Origin: an uncultured Zoogloea sp. | GTDB taxonomy: Bacteria > Pseudomonadota > Gammaproteobacteria > Burkholderiales > Rhodocyclaceae | Direction of reading: 5' to 3' | Assembly: GCA_937967645.1 (NCBI GenBank) | Contig: CALBTT010000130.1 | Location: forward strand, 1-18,049 | Length of the DNA: 18,049 bases | In this document: one piece after another, positions 7,846 to 14,659 of the stretch | Layout of the letters: each line of letters opens with the position of its first letter | How positions within the stretch are numbered: position 1 is the first letter of the stretch | The notes under the pieces: generated by a model | What the model saw: the letters and a program-made list of their open reading frames with translations, nothing else | Database searches by the model: none | Told to the model about the DNA's origin: nothing | Translations under genes and position numbers: made by a program

Positions 7846-9486
7846 ATGACACTGCACACCACGCTGCGCCCGCTGGCCATTGCCCTGCTGGGCGCCGGCC
7901 TTGCCGCCCCGGCCTTCGCTGGCGAAGCCGTCGAGTTCGACAACGGCTACAAGCTCGACTGGCGCGTCAACTCCACCTACACGCTCTCCACCCGCATGGA
8001 GAACCGTGACCCGAAGATCTCCGCCTACTCCGGCGGCAACGACGGCAACAACAACTTCGACAAGGGCAGCCTCACCGCCAACCGCCTCAGCCTGCTGCTC
8101 GACACCAGCTATACCAACGGCGTCAACGGCCTGGTGCTGTCGGCTTCCACCTTCTACGACGACGTCTATCACCAGACCAACGACAACAGCGGGCCGGTGA
8201 ACAAGCCGGGCGCGGTGGATGAGTTCACCCGCGACGCCCGCCGCTTCCACGGGGGCTACACCCGTCTGCTCGACGCCTACGTCTTCGACACCTACGACCT
8301 GGGCAACGGCCGCCGTGCCAACGTGCGCCTCGGCCGCCACGTCGTATCGTGGGGCGAAGGCCTGTTCTTCCCCAGCATCTCCCTGGCCCAGGGCCCTGCC
8401 GACGGCACCAAGACCGGCATCGTCGGCACCGAGACCAAGGACCAGCTGCTCCCCGAAGACCAGGTCTCGGCCCAGATCGAAATGTCGTCCCGTTGGTCCC
8501 TGCTCGGCCACATGCAGTTCGGCTTCCACACCACCATCGCCCCGGCACCCGGCTCCTTCCTGAGCAGCGCCGACTCCACCGGCCCCGGCGGCACCTGCCT
8601 GCAGCCCTACCGCACCGTGGGTGGGCGCTCCGTGTGCTCCTACGGCCAGCGCGGTCGCGACATCGACCCGGGCAACACCCCGCAGTGGGGCGTCGGCAGC
8701 CGCTACCGCCTCACCGAGGAGACCGAAGTCGGCCTGTACTACCTCAACTACCACGACCGCTCGCCGCTGCCGGTCATCAACGCCTTCAACACCAGTTCCG
8801 GCGCCCTGGGCGGTGGCCTCTACAACGTCCGCTACTTCGACAACATCAAGCTGATCGGCGCCACCTTCAGCACCTCGGTGGGGGCCGCCTCCATCGCCGG
8901 CGAACTGTCGTACAAGCAGGGCGCCCCGGTGCTGGTGAAGACCCTGGTCAACCCGCGTGCGCCGCAGGCCGCCAGCAGCTACCTGCCCACGCCCACCCGC
9001 GGCGACATCTTCCAGGCCAACCTCAACACCATCTGGAACCTGGAACGCACCGCCCTGGCCGACCAGACCACCCTCACTGCCGAAGTCGCCTACGTGACCA
9101 TCGGCAGCGTCGAGGAGGTCAACGCCCCGGGCGCCGCCAGCGCCACCATCTTCCCCAAGAGCAAGGAGCTGTTCTTCGGCGCCAACTACGGCCTCGCTGC
9201 GTCCGGCACCCTCAGCCTCGGCTACCCGGGCATCATCGAAGGCTGGGATCTCAGCGTTCCCATCAGCCTCTCCCGCCAGCTCAAGGGCCGCACCATCACC
9301 GGCGGCGTCGGCGGCGAAGGCGACATGCGCGCCAGCATCGGCGCCACCTTCACCTACCAGCGCAACTTCCAGGTGGGCGTGACCTACATGGGCTACTTCG
9401 GCAGCGCAGAAGTGGCCAACATGCGGGAATTCCGCCCACTGACAGACCGGGACCAGCTGTCGCTGGTGATGAAGTACTCGTTCTGA
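7846..9486 (+). CDS. DUF1302 family outer-membrane beta-barrel protein
   Basis: A 546-aa protein with a signal peptide ending AAPAFA-G (residues 20-26). Long stretches of alternating hydrophobic and polar residues follow, ending in SLVMKYSF. The terminal phenylalanine is the signal by which the BAM complex recognises outer-membrane barrels. Loops contain C-rich and G/N-rich segments (about residues 245-275). DUF1302 proteins are predicted porin-like channels repeatedly linked with DUF1329 and RND genes. The gene is 28 nt downstream of DUF1329 with GGGAGA before the ATG, so both form one operon closed by the terminator at 9511-9535. Passage of a hydrophobic substrate across the outer membrane is the likely role, by inference. 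Confidence 0.9.
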   Translation: MTLHTTLRPLAIALLGAGLAAPAFAGEAVEFDNGYKLDWRVNSTYTLSTRMENRDPKISAYSGGNDGNNNFDKGSLTANRLSLLLDTSYTNGVNGLVLSASTFYDDVYHQTNDNSGPVNKPGAVDEFTRDARRFHGGYTRLLDAYVFDTYDLGNGRRANVRLGRHVVSWGEGLFFPSISLAQGPADGTKTGIVGTETKDQLLPEDQVSAQIEMSSRWSLLGHMQFGFHTTIAPAPGSFLSSADSTGPGGTCLQPYRTVGGRSVCSYGQRGRDIDPGNTPQWGVGSRYRLTEETEVGLYYLNYHDRSPLPVINAFNTSSGALGGGLYNVRYFDNIKLIGATFSTSVGAASIAGELSYKQGAPVLVKTLVNPRAPQAASSYLPTPTRGDIFQANLNTIWNLERTALADQTTLTAEVAYVTIGSVEEVNAPGAASATIFPKSKELFFGANYGLAASGTLSLGYPGIIEGWDLSVPISLSRQLKGRTITGGVGGEGDMRASIGATFTYQRNFQVGVTYMGYFGSAEVANMREFRPLTDRDQLSLVMKYSF

Positions 9487-9510
9487 ACGTAGCTGTTTGA
9501 TGGAATAAAG

Positions 9511-9535
9511 AACGCCCGGCTTGCCGGGCGTTTTT
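9511..9535 (+). terminator. Intrinsic terminator of the DUF1329-DUF1302 operon
   Basis: A GC-rich stem (AACGCCCGG 9511-9519, CCGGGCGTT 9524-9532, loop CTTG) is followed directly by TTTTT. It begins 24 nt after the DUF1302 stop and marks the right edge of the catabolic region. Confidence 0.92.
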
Positions 9536-9563
9536 GCGTTGACGGAGGGGAAGGGCGAGGCGG

Positions 9564-9620
9564 AGTTGGCGTAGGTCGGGTTAGTTGGCGTAGGTCGGGT
9601 TAGCGCAGCGTAACCCGACA
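9564..9620 (+). repeat. Palindromic repeat R1 with a tandem duplication of its left arm
   Basis: R1 (9590-9620) is the first copy in the window of a 31-bp repeat: GTAG, then a 9-bp inverted repeat GTCGGGTTA/TAACCCGAC around the 8-nt centre GCGCAGCG, then A. A 19-bp segment covering its left arm is tandemly duplicated (9564-9582 and 9583-9601). It lies between the DUF1302 terminator and the GNAT gene, at the left edge of the accessory island. Confidence 0.9.
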
Positions 9621-9764
9621 GCACATGATCTGCCCCGACCCGCTCTGCAGTAGCACGCTGGCGCACCCACGTATCCATCCGGGATGAGGGCGAACAAGGT
9701 AGCATCCGAAACCCCGCGCGGCGTCCAGCCTGGTCTGCCGCTCAGCAAATTCATGGAGGTCTCG

Positions 9765-10241
9765 ATGCGTATCCGACGGATGGAAGAACGGGATGTCGAG
9801 CTTGTCAGCACACTCTGTATGCGCTCATTTGCCCGATCGGTTGCAGGTACCGTGTCGGAGGAGGGGCTTTCAACCTTCTCACGCGTTGCAGACGGTGCTG
9901 CCTTTATTGGAAGGATGAAAGCCGACAATCTCATGCTGGTGGCGGAAGACGATGAGGCCATCCGTGGCGTGATCGAGCTCAAGGAAGGGCGGCACCTGGC
10001 GATGCTCTTCGTGGCCCCCGATCACCAGCGGAAAGGCGTGGGTAAGCGGCTGCTGTCCGCTGCCCTGGACCATGCGAGAGTCGATACCGTGACGGTGAGG
10101 GCGTCCTTGTCTTCCGTCCCCGCGTATGAAAAATACGGCTTTGAATGCACGGGGGAGATCGGCGAATCGGCAGGCCTCACCTATCAGCCGATGGCGCTTC
10201 AGCGTGGCCGATGGATGCTGTCGGCTGCGTCGGCGGAATGA
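9765..10241 (+). CDS. GNAT family N-acetyltransferase
   Basis: A 158-aa protein with the GCN5-related acetyltransferase fold. Motif A is LFVAPDHQRKGVGKRLL (residues 81-97), which contains the acetyl-CoA pyrophosphate-binding Q/R-x-x-G-x-G loop. A motif-B-like segment, SSVPAYEKYGFECTG (116-130), follows with the usual tyrosine near the C-terminus. These enzymes move an acetyl group from acetyl-CoA to an amine; the acceptor here is unknown. The start at 9765 has GGAGG 8 nt upstream; an ATG at 9753 would add four residues and overlap that site. It lies 48 nt upstream of the NTF2-like gene. The pair is duplicated at 13069-13702, where this gene is reduced to 20 codons. Confidence 0.88.
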   Translation: MRIRRMEERDVELVSTLCMRSFARSVAGTVSEEGLSTFSRVADGAAFIGRMKADNLMLVAEDDEAIRGVIELKEGRHLAMLFVAPDHQRKGVGKRLLSAALDHARVDTVTVRASLSSVPAYEKYGFECTGEIGESAGLTYQPMALQRGRWMLSAASAE

Positions 10242-10289
10242 AGTGGCCGACGCGACCTGTTTCCTTACCCAACACGGACGTTGTGCCAG

Positions 10290-10670
10290 ATGACCACGAA
10301 TCCGCTCCTTGCCGTCATTCAAGCGCTCGAAGTCGAGTTGCATCATTCCGGCGTCCGCTGTGATGCCGTGCGCCTCGACCACTTGCTGCATGAGGACTTC
10401 CACGAGATCGGTCGATCCGGAAACAGGTACGACAGGGCCACCGTCATGGGCTTCCAGGCCGGCCTGAAGGAAGCGCCTCCCGCGGTGTCCGACCACTTCG
10501 CGCTTCAGGCGCTGGCGCCCGGCGTGGCGCTGCTCAACTACCGCTCCGCCGATGTCCAACCCGACGGATCCCTGTCCAGGCACACCCTGCGCGCTTCCGT
10601 TTGGGTTGAAGAGGAAGGGCGGTGGCAGATCCGCTATCACCAGGGAACACCGGCGGCTGCGCCCTGGTAG
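10290..10670 (+). CDS. NTF2-like / DUF4440 family protein, copy 1
   Basis: A 126-aa single-domain protein: an N-terminal helix (IQALEVELHHSGVRCD), the LLHEDFHEIGRSG turn (about residues 30-42), a strand-rich middle and the C-terminal RYHQGTP. This is the usual layout of small alpha+beta-cone proteins of the SnoaL/NTF2/DUF4440 group. Members bind small ligands or act as isomerases or hydrolases; no function can be assigned. The ATG at 10290 is chosen; its ribosome binding site is weak (CGGACG), whereas the second copy has AGGAG at the matching place. From 10384 to 10690 it is identical to copy 2, while the first 94 nt of the gene differ at about 11 positions. Confidence 0.78.
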   Translation: MTTNPLLAVIQALEVELHHSGVRCDAVRLDHLLHEDFHEIGRSGNRYDRATVMGFQAGLKEAPPAVSDHFALQALAPGVALLNYRSADVQPDGSLSRHTLRASVWVEEEGRWQIRYHQGTPAAAPW

Positions 10671-10688
10671 GGCACCTATTCAGTCGGT

Positions 10689-10857
10689 GTAGGTCGGGTT
10701 AGCGCAGCGTAACCCGACATTCCCTATCTACGACAATGGAAACGCCATAACACCCGACATTTCTATTGTTAGTTTTGTGCGAATCGTTGCCAACGTGTTT
10801 GAGCATGAGCGGGATCGATCACGGAATGTCGGGTTACGCTGCGCTAACCCGACCTAC
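10689..10857. repeat. MITE-like element: R2 and R3 in inverted orientation around a related core
   Basis: R2 (10689-10719, +) and R3 (10827-10857, -) are full copies of the 31-bp repeat facing each other, 107 nt apart. Read from R3 inward, the core contains TGATCGATCCCGCTCATGCT, then CAAACACGTTGGCAACGAT, and near R2 the string GATAGGGAATGTC. All of these recur in the elements at 15661-15817 and 17367-17533. I see no transposase gene, so this would be a non-autonomous element if mobile. It occupies the space directly upstream of the PEP-CTERM promoter. Confidence 0.8.
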
Positions 10858-10919
10858 CTCGCCCCGTGAGAACGGGACGCCGTGATCGAAATGTCGTTCG
10901 GGATTCTGATACTTGCAGT

Positions 10920-10935
10920 CGGCATGGCGTTTGCT
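10920..10935 (+). promoter_or_regulatory. Sigma-54 (RpoN) promoter of the PEP-CTERM gene
   Basis: CGGCATGGCGTTTGCT fits the -24/-12 consensus TGGCACRNNNNTTGCW at 10 of 12 defined positions, with exact GG-N10-GC spacing and an intact TTGCT. The predicted start of transcription is near 10946, leaving a leader of about 60 nt before the ATG at 11005. PEP-CTERM genes of Zoogloea and related floc-formers are known to depend on RpoN and the PrsK/PrsR two-component system, so element and gene agree. No PrsR site could be identified. Confidence 0.6.
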
Positions 10936-11004
10936 CCATTGTCTCTTAGGGGCCCTGATTGGGGCGTTTTGTAAAGAAATCTGACAGTCGAGGAGGGCAA
11001 AAGC

Positions 11005-11604
11005 ATGCATGTCGCAAATTGGTTCAGGGGCGTGGTCCTGGCCGCGGGTGTTGCTACCCTGGGGCAAGCAAACGCTGGCCTCCTCACGGTAGATCAGGAG
11101 AGCGTAGGGCCGACGAATTTTTCGGGCTCGGGGGGCGTAACGAACGGTCAGTCGTTCACGCCCTCATTCTCCAGCATCGATGGCGCTGAATTTCGGATTC
11201 GCAGTGATGGCGCAAGCAGTACGCTCCATCTGGAGGTACGGGAAGGTCAAGGACTATTGGGAACGCTGCTCGGCAGCAGCGGGCAGGTGACGATCGATTC
11301 GATACTCTCAGTGGTTCACTTCGACCTCCTGAGCTCGGTCACTTTGTCGCCCGGCAGTCTGTACACGCTGATCCTGGCGCTCGATTCCGGAACCACTTTC
11401 GCTGGCGACATCAGCAACCTCAATCCGTACGCCGGGGGTTTGGCAATCGACAATGCGGGCTCGTCGTTCGCTGGGCTCGACTTTTGGTTCCGTGAAGGCA
11501 CGCATGCCGCTCAAGTGCCCGAGCCGTCGATGCTGGCGCTCCTCGCCCTCGGCTTTGCGGGTTTGAGCTGGAACCGGCGCAGAAAGCATCTCGCCGCGGC
11601 TTGA
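11005..11604 (+). CDS. PEP-CTERM sorting-domain protein
   Basis: A 199-aa exported protein. It has a signal peptide (hydrophobic stretch in residues 8-20, cleavage near ANA-G at 24/25). A beta-rich Ser/Gly/Thr-rich body follows, and the C-terminus is VPEPSMLALLALGFAGLSWN (171-190) followed by RRRK. This VPEP motif, transmembrane helix and basic cluster form the PEP-CTERM signal cut by an exosortase in bacteria that build exopolysaccharide matrices or flocs. The body resembles other small PEP-CTERM proteins in composition but has no domain I recognise. GAGGAGG lies about 9 nt before the ATG. It appears monocistronic, under a sigma-54-type promoter at 10920-10935. No exosortase gene is in the window. 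Confidence 0.92.
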   Translation: MHVANWFRGVVLAAGVATLGQANAGLLTVDQESVGPTNFSGSGGVTNGQSFTPSFSSIDGAEFRIRSDGASSTLHLEVREGQGLLGTLLGSSGQVTIDSILSVVHFDLLSSVTLSPGSLYTLILALDSGTTFAGDISNLNPYAGGLAIDNAGSSFAGLDFWFREGTHAAQVPEPSMLALLALGFAGLSWNRRRKHLAAA

Positions 11605-12037
11605 CCCGTCGCTGCGATGCGCGTGGGCGTTCGGCAGGTCGAACGCCTGCGGTAGGGGCGCCGCTGCAGATCATTTCCTGCGCTTGCTGCTGCTTGCACA
11701 GTTGGATGTGATCACACCGATGGTGCAGTTGGTGCAGTGTCGGGGCTCTGCCACGTACTCAATGCTTACCGGCTCCCAGGGCTGATGAGGGCGAGGCGGC
11801 GTCGCCACGCCTTTGAGCATCCGACAGGTGAGGCCAGGATCGTGCGGTTCGGGGTGACTTTGCATTTCGGAGCGCTACGTAGAGGTACGCTCAAATCCAC
11901 GTTTGATCACCTGTTGAACCGTCAAATTTTCCGACACCCCTTTTGCGCTGAACGGCTTGCAAGCTACAGCTTGCTGCCCAATGCTCAACATAAGACCCGT
12001 CACCTGGGGCCGGGATGCCGGATTAGCCGGTGTAAGT
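11605..12037. other. Gene-poor spacer after the PEP-CTERM gene
   Basis: No well-supported gene lies here. An 8-bp hairpin (GGCGTTCG 11626-11633, CGAACGCC 11640-11647, loop GCAGGT) sits 22 nt after the PEP-CTERM stop and may end its transcript, though no T-run follows. A second small inverted repeat, GCAAGCT-ACA-GCTTGC, lies near 11958-11973. The remainder shows only one weak open frame on the - strand (11671-11865). Confidence 0.6.
11671..11865 (-). CDS. Doubtful small ORF with a CxxC pair
   Basis: A 64-aa open frame, not recognised. Near its C-terminus it has HCTNC followed by a further cysteine (TSNCASSSKRRK), which could be half of a zinc ribbon, and a basic tail. There is no ribosome binding site before the ATG at 11865 or the internal ATG. 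It may be a remnant of a longer gene or a chance frame in GC-rich DNA. It is reported because it is the only candidate in an otherwise empty 590-nt stretch between two genes. Confidence 0.2.
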   Translation of the reverse strand: MQSHPEPHDPGLTCRMLKGVATPPRPHQPWEPVSIEYVAEPRHCTNCTIGVITSNCASSSKRRK

Positions 12038-12145
12038 GTAGGTCGGGTTAGCGCAGCGTAACCCGACACCGCATGATCGGTCCCGCTCGTGCTCCAACAC
12101 ATCGGCAACTTTCTGCATGAAAGTGACAATGGCTCCGCCTTGACG
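12038..12145 (+). repeat. Half-element: R4 with part of the MITE-like core
   Basis: R4 (12038-12068) is an exact 31-bp repeat. The following ~75 nt match the core of the 17367-17533 element closely, with CCCGCTCGTGCTCCAACAC, TCGGCAACTTTCTGCATGAA and CAATGGCTCC. No opposing repeat copy follows, so this is a truncated or solo element. It lies just past the 3' end of the HNH gene. Confidence 0.75.
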
Positions 12146-12197
12146 TTTTTGCGTGGGGTGCGGAGCCGCCGAAGGCTGCGAGAAGCGCCCCGGCATT

Positions 12198-12860
12198 TCA
12201 GGTGTCAGGCTGACTGCGGAGCTGCTCCTTGAGCGCTTCAATTGAAATGGCTGGCACCGTTTTGTGAAGCATCGCATGACAATTCGGGCAGACGGGCCGT
12301 AGGTCCTTGATGGGGTCGAGCTGGTAGGTCTTGCCGATCTCGGACAAAGGTTTCAGATGGTGAACATGTATGAAACCCGCGCCACGGTCCCCATACATGC
12401 GTTCGAAATCAAATCCGCATACCACGCATGCGACTCCCCATTCGTCAATACACTTGAGGCGGGCAGTGGCATTGCGCTCGTACCTATTGACGGTTACCGT
12501 TTGTTTCGCGCCTTCTGTCACTGAATCAGGGTCAGGGAGCTCATTCGGAAACTCCTGCTCAGCGTGACCGGATGCCCAGTACCGGATGACCGGACTTCCC
12601 CAGCCTGCCGGAGACTTGCGGTAGTCGAGCTTGGCAATCAGGCCAGCGTTTGCTTCCTTGTTCAGCGCGTGAGCCACACGACTGTACGCACTATAGGCCT
12701 TGCCTGCCCCCGACCCGCCCGCGCCGTATTCGGCTTCAAGTGCGTTCCATGTAGCGGGATAGAGGTTCTTGAGGGCAAGTATGAATTCATAAGTCGAGAA
12801 TGATCGTTGCCCGAGATGGCTGACGACATTATTCAACTCCTGATCTGGGATGGTGATCAT
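12198..12860 (-). CDS. HNH endonuclease, McrA-like
   Basis: A 220-aa protein. The C-terminal half is an HNH nuclease: zinc-knuckle cysteines C145-x2-C148, the HVHHLKPLSEIG core (H165, H167, H168), and DLRPVCPNCHAMLH with C191, C194, N193 and H199. This spacing is that of McrA-type, beta-beta-alpha metal nucleases, several of which restrict modified DNA. The N-terminal ~110 residues are unlike the nuclease part, with a helical segment FSTYEFILALKNLYPATWNAL (21-41) that may form a DNA- or target-recognition domain; I do not recognise it. The ATG at 12860 has only a poor ribosome binding site. No methyltransferase is adjacent, so a stand-alone defensive nuclease is more likely than a classical restriction-modification pair. 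That role is inferred. Confidence 0.85.
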   Translation of the reverse strand: MITIPDQELNNVVSHLGQRSFSTYEFILALKNLYPATWNALEAEYGAGGSGAGKAYSAYSRVAHALNKEANAGLIAKLDYRKSPAGWGSPVIRYWASGHAEQEFPNELPDPDSVTEGAKQTVTVNRYERNATARLKCIDEWGVACVVCGFDFERMYGDRGAGFIHVHHLKPLSEIGKTYQLDPIKDLRPVCPNCHAMLHKTVPAISIEALKEQLRSQPDT

Positions 12861-12886
12861 CGCGAAGGCCTGTAGTTGGTGTAGGT

Positions 12887-12917
12887 GTAGGTCGGGTTAG
12901 CGCAGCGTAACCCGACA
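12887..12917 (+). repeat. Palindromic repeat R5
   Basis: An exact copy of the 31-bp repeat, 26 nt upstream of the HNH start codon. It is followed by GTGATCTGTCCCGACCTGCT, which resembles the sequence after R1, so R5 is the left border of the second GNAT/NTF2 module just as R1 is of the first. The stretch 12918-13068 between R5 and the module holds nothing I can assign. Confidence 0.9.
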
Positions 12918-13163
12918 TCGCGTGATCTGTCCCGACCTGCTCTGCCGTAGTAGCCGTTCGCAGCCGGACTGCGCCAGGCTGAGCATCGTCATCATGACCG
13001 GCCCTCATTCTCGGTCGCTGGAGTCCGCCCAAGTAGGCACCCGGGTTGCAGGGCGGTGGGGCCGCATGCGTATCCCTCCGGGATGAGGGCGAACACGTTA
13101 CCATCCAAAGCCCCGTGCGGCGCCCAGCCTGGTGCGCCGCTCGGCAAGTTCATGGAGATTTCG

Positions 13164-13223
13164 GTGCGTATCCGACGGATGAAAGCCGACAATCTGATGC
13201 TGTCGGCTGTGTCGGCGGATTGA
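13164..13223 (+). pseudogene. Remnant of a GNAT acetyltransferase gene (20 codons)
   Basis: Compared with the intact GNAT gene at 9765-10241, this copy keeps only the first six codons (VRIRRM), a middle block (KADNLML) and the last codons (SAVSAD, stop). Two segments are missing: 135 bp between copies of GGATG, and 282 bp between copies of ATGCTG, both in frame. 477 minus 417 gives exactly the 60 nt seen. The start is GTG instead of ATG, with GGAG at the same place upstream. The acetyltransferase motif A is gone, so the product cannot be an enzyme. Upstream homology to the first module begins near 13069. Confidence 0.85.
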
Positions 13224-13271
13224 AGTGGTCGACGCGACCTGTTTCCTTACCCAATACAGGAGTTGTGCCAG

Positions 13272-13652
13272 GTGACCACGAATCCGCTCTTTGCCGTCAT
13301 TCAAGCGCTTGAAGTCGAGCTGCACCATTCCGGCGTCCGCTGCGATGCCACGCGCCTCGGCCAACTGCTGCATGAGGACTTCCACGAGATCGGTCGATCC
13401 GGAAACAGGTACGACAGGGCCACCGTCATGGGCTTCCAGGCCGGCCTGAAGGAAGCGCCTCCCGCGGTGTCCGACCACTTCGCGCTTCAGGCGCTGGCGC
13501 CCGGCGTGGCGCTGCTCAACTACCGCTCCGCCGATGTCCAACCCGACGGATCCCTGTCCAGGCACACCCTGCGCGCTTCCGTTTGGGTTGAAGAGGAAGG
13601 GCGGTGGCAGATCCGCTATCACCAGGGAACACCGGCGGCTGCGCCCTGGTAG
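13272..13652 (+). CDS. NTF2-like / DUF4440 family protein, copy 2
   Basis: A 126-aa paralogue of the protein at 10290-10670, with the same motifs (LLHEDFHEIGRSG, RYHQGTP). It begins with GTG at 13272, supported by AGGAG at 13257-13261. The protein differs from copy 1 only near the N-terminus (for example LFAV for LLAV, and DATRLGQ for DAVRLDH). From base 13366 to 13672 the DNA is identical to 10384-10690. It follows the gutted GNAT remnant, so the deletions bring it close to whatever promoter drove the original pair. Its function is unknown. Confidence 0.78.
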   Translation: MTTNPLFAVIQALEVELHHSGVRCDATRLGQLLHEDFHEIGRSGNRYDRATVMGFQAGLKEAPPAVSDHFALQALAPGVALLNYRSADVQPDGSLSRHTLRASVWVEEEGRWQIRYHQGTPAAAPW

Positions 13653-13672
13653 GGCACCTATTCAGTCGGTGT

Positions 13673-13702
13673 GAGGTCGGGTTAGCGCAGCGTAACCCGA
13701 CA
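13673..13702 (+). repeat. Palindromic repeat R6
   Basis: A copy of the repeat with GTGAGG in place of GTAGG at its left edge and an intact palindrome. It ends the duplicated module exactly as R2 does and lies 42 nt from the 3' end of the GTPase gene. Confidence 0.88.
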
Positions 13703-13744
13703 TCGTGCGATCTTTTCCACTCGTGTTCTCTGCAGGCAGGAAAA

Positions 13745-14629
13745 TTAATCCCGCCCCCATCGGCCTATTGTTCTGCGCAACAGATACTCGGAAACCCTCT
13801 TAAGTACCTTCCCTCCGCCAGGAATTGGGGTTTTGTTGCCAACTTCTTCAAGTAAGTCTGGGATGTGCTTGATTGCAACGTCAGCAATTGCTTGAGGTAC
13901 ACCGAGTCGCTTCATTAGTTGATAGGCAGATTCATTGACTTTGCGACGGTATTTTTCTGGGAGCCCAGTTAGCGAGACAAATTCGTTCCAAATGCGCGTT
14001 AACGCCTCATTGAACGTGCTAGGCGTACCTTCTCCGTAAATTTTAACGGGGGTGTGCGTGCCATGCTTTTCAATAGCTTTAAGCAGCATTTCCCTCGACT
14101 GTACTCTCAGGGGCTGGAAGTGCGCCTCCATTGGTCCCCCTTCGGCAAAGCAGCAAGAGACTATTTCTTGGTAGTTGAAGCGCGAAAACGCACTTCGATT
14201 TCGCTCAACCCATGCCTGCATTGGCTGCTCGTTCTCACACCCAGTGACCGCCAGGATGACCGGAATCTGGTTTTGGGTCATTTTGTCGACGAAGAATGTG
14301 TAGTCCTCGTCGTGCTCCTGAGTGATGCGAGAAGCTCGGGTAACATGGATCAGTAAGCTAAAGCCATCTCTTGCATTTTTCAGAATTTCGACGATTTCAA
14401 TAATCGCTTGTTCCGCTGGTACGGTGCCGTGGTTGCTCTCATGCAATCCCACGGTATCAATGACCTCGACCTTGCGACCGTTTAGGTTAAATGGCAGATA
14501 GAGATGGGATTTTGCGGTAATCCCTTTGGCTCCATTGTCCGTCGGGCGTGCCTTTCCGGTCAGTGTGTTGCACAGGCTGGTTTTTCCCGTGCCTGTTGAA
14601 CCAAAAATCAATACTCTTAATGTACTCAA
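13745..14629 (-). CDS. AIG1/GIMAP-like P-loop GTPase
   Basis: A 294-aa protein with an N-terminal G domain: P-loop GSTGTGKTS (residues 10-18), a probable G2 threonine in KGITAKS (T38), and G3 DTVGLHE (58-64). The layout of LLIHVTRASRITQEHDEDY (92-110) resembles AIG1/GIMAP and related septin-like GTPases. The expected N/TKxD base-recognition motif is missing; VTGCENE (128-134) stands in its place, so nucleotide specificity may be altered. Residues ~205-294 form a helical, basic C-terminal part. The start is TTG, fixed by GGGAG 6 nt upstream and an in-frame TGA just before. It follows the coiled-coil membrane gene by 30 nt on the same strand. Base composition is clearly more A/T-rich than in neighbouring genes, which suggests horizontal transfer. 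A membrane-remodelling or antiphage role is possible but speculative. Confidence 0.8.
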   Translation of the reverse strand: MSTLRVLIFGSTGTGKTSLCNTLTGKARPTDNGAKGITAKSHLYLPFNLNGRKVEVIDTVGLHESNHGTVPAEQAIIEIVEILKNARDGFSLLIHVTRASRITQEHDEDYTFFVDKMTQNQIPVILAVTGCENEQPMQAWVERNRSAFSRFNYQEIVSCCFAEGGPMEAHFQPLRVQSREMLLKAIEKHGTHTPVKIYGEGTPSTFNEALTRIWNEFVSLTGLPEKYRRKVNESAYQLMKRLGVPQAIADVAIKHIPDLLEEVGNKTPIPGGGKVLKRVSEYLLRRTIGRWGRD

Positions 14630-14659
14630 AGGTCACTCCCGCATTAGATTTGTTGGAGG

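Noticed and set aside
7783..9705. 640-codon frame on the - strand opposite DUF1302
   Set aside because: Shadow of a clear beta-barrel gene; Val/Gly/Ala-rich, low-complexity translation and no start signal.
11707..11716. TGTGATCACA as a CRP site
   Set aside because: The half sites abut with no 6-nt spacer, so it does not fit the CRP consensus, and no gene start is nearby.
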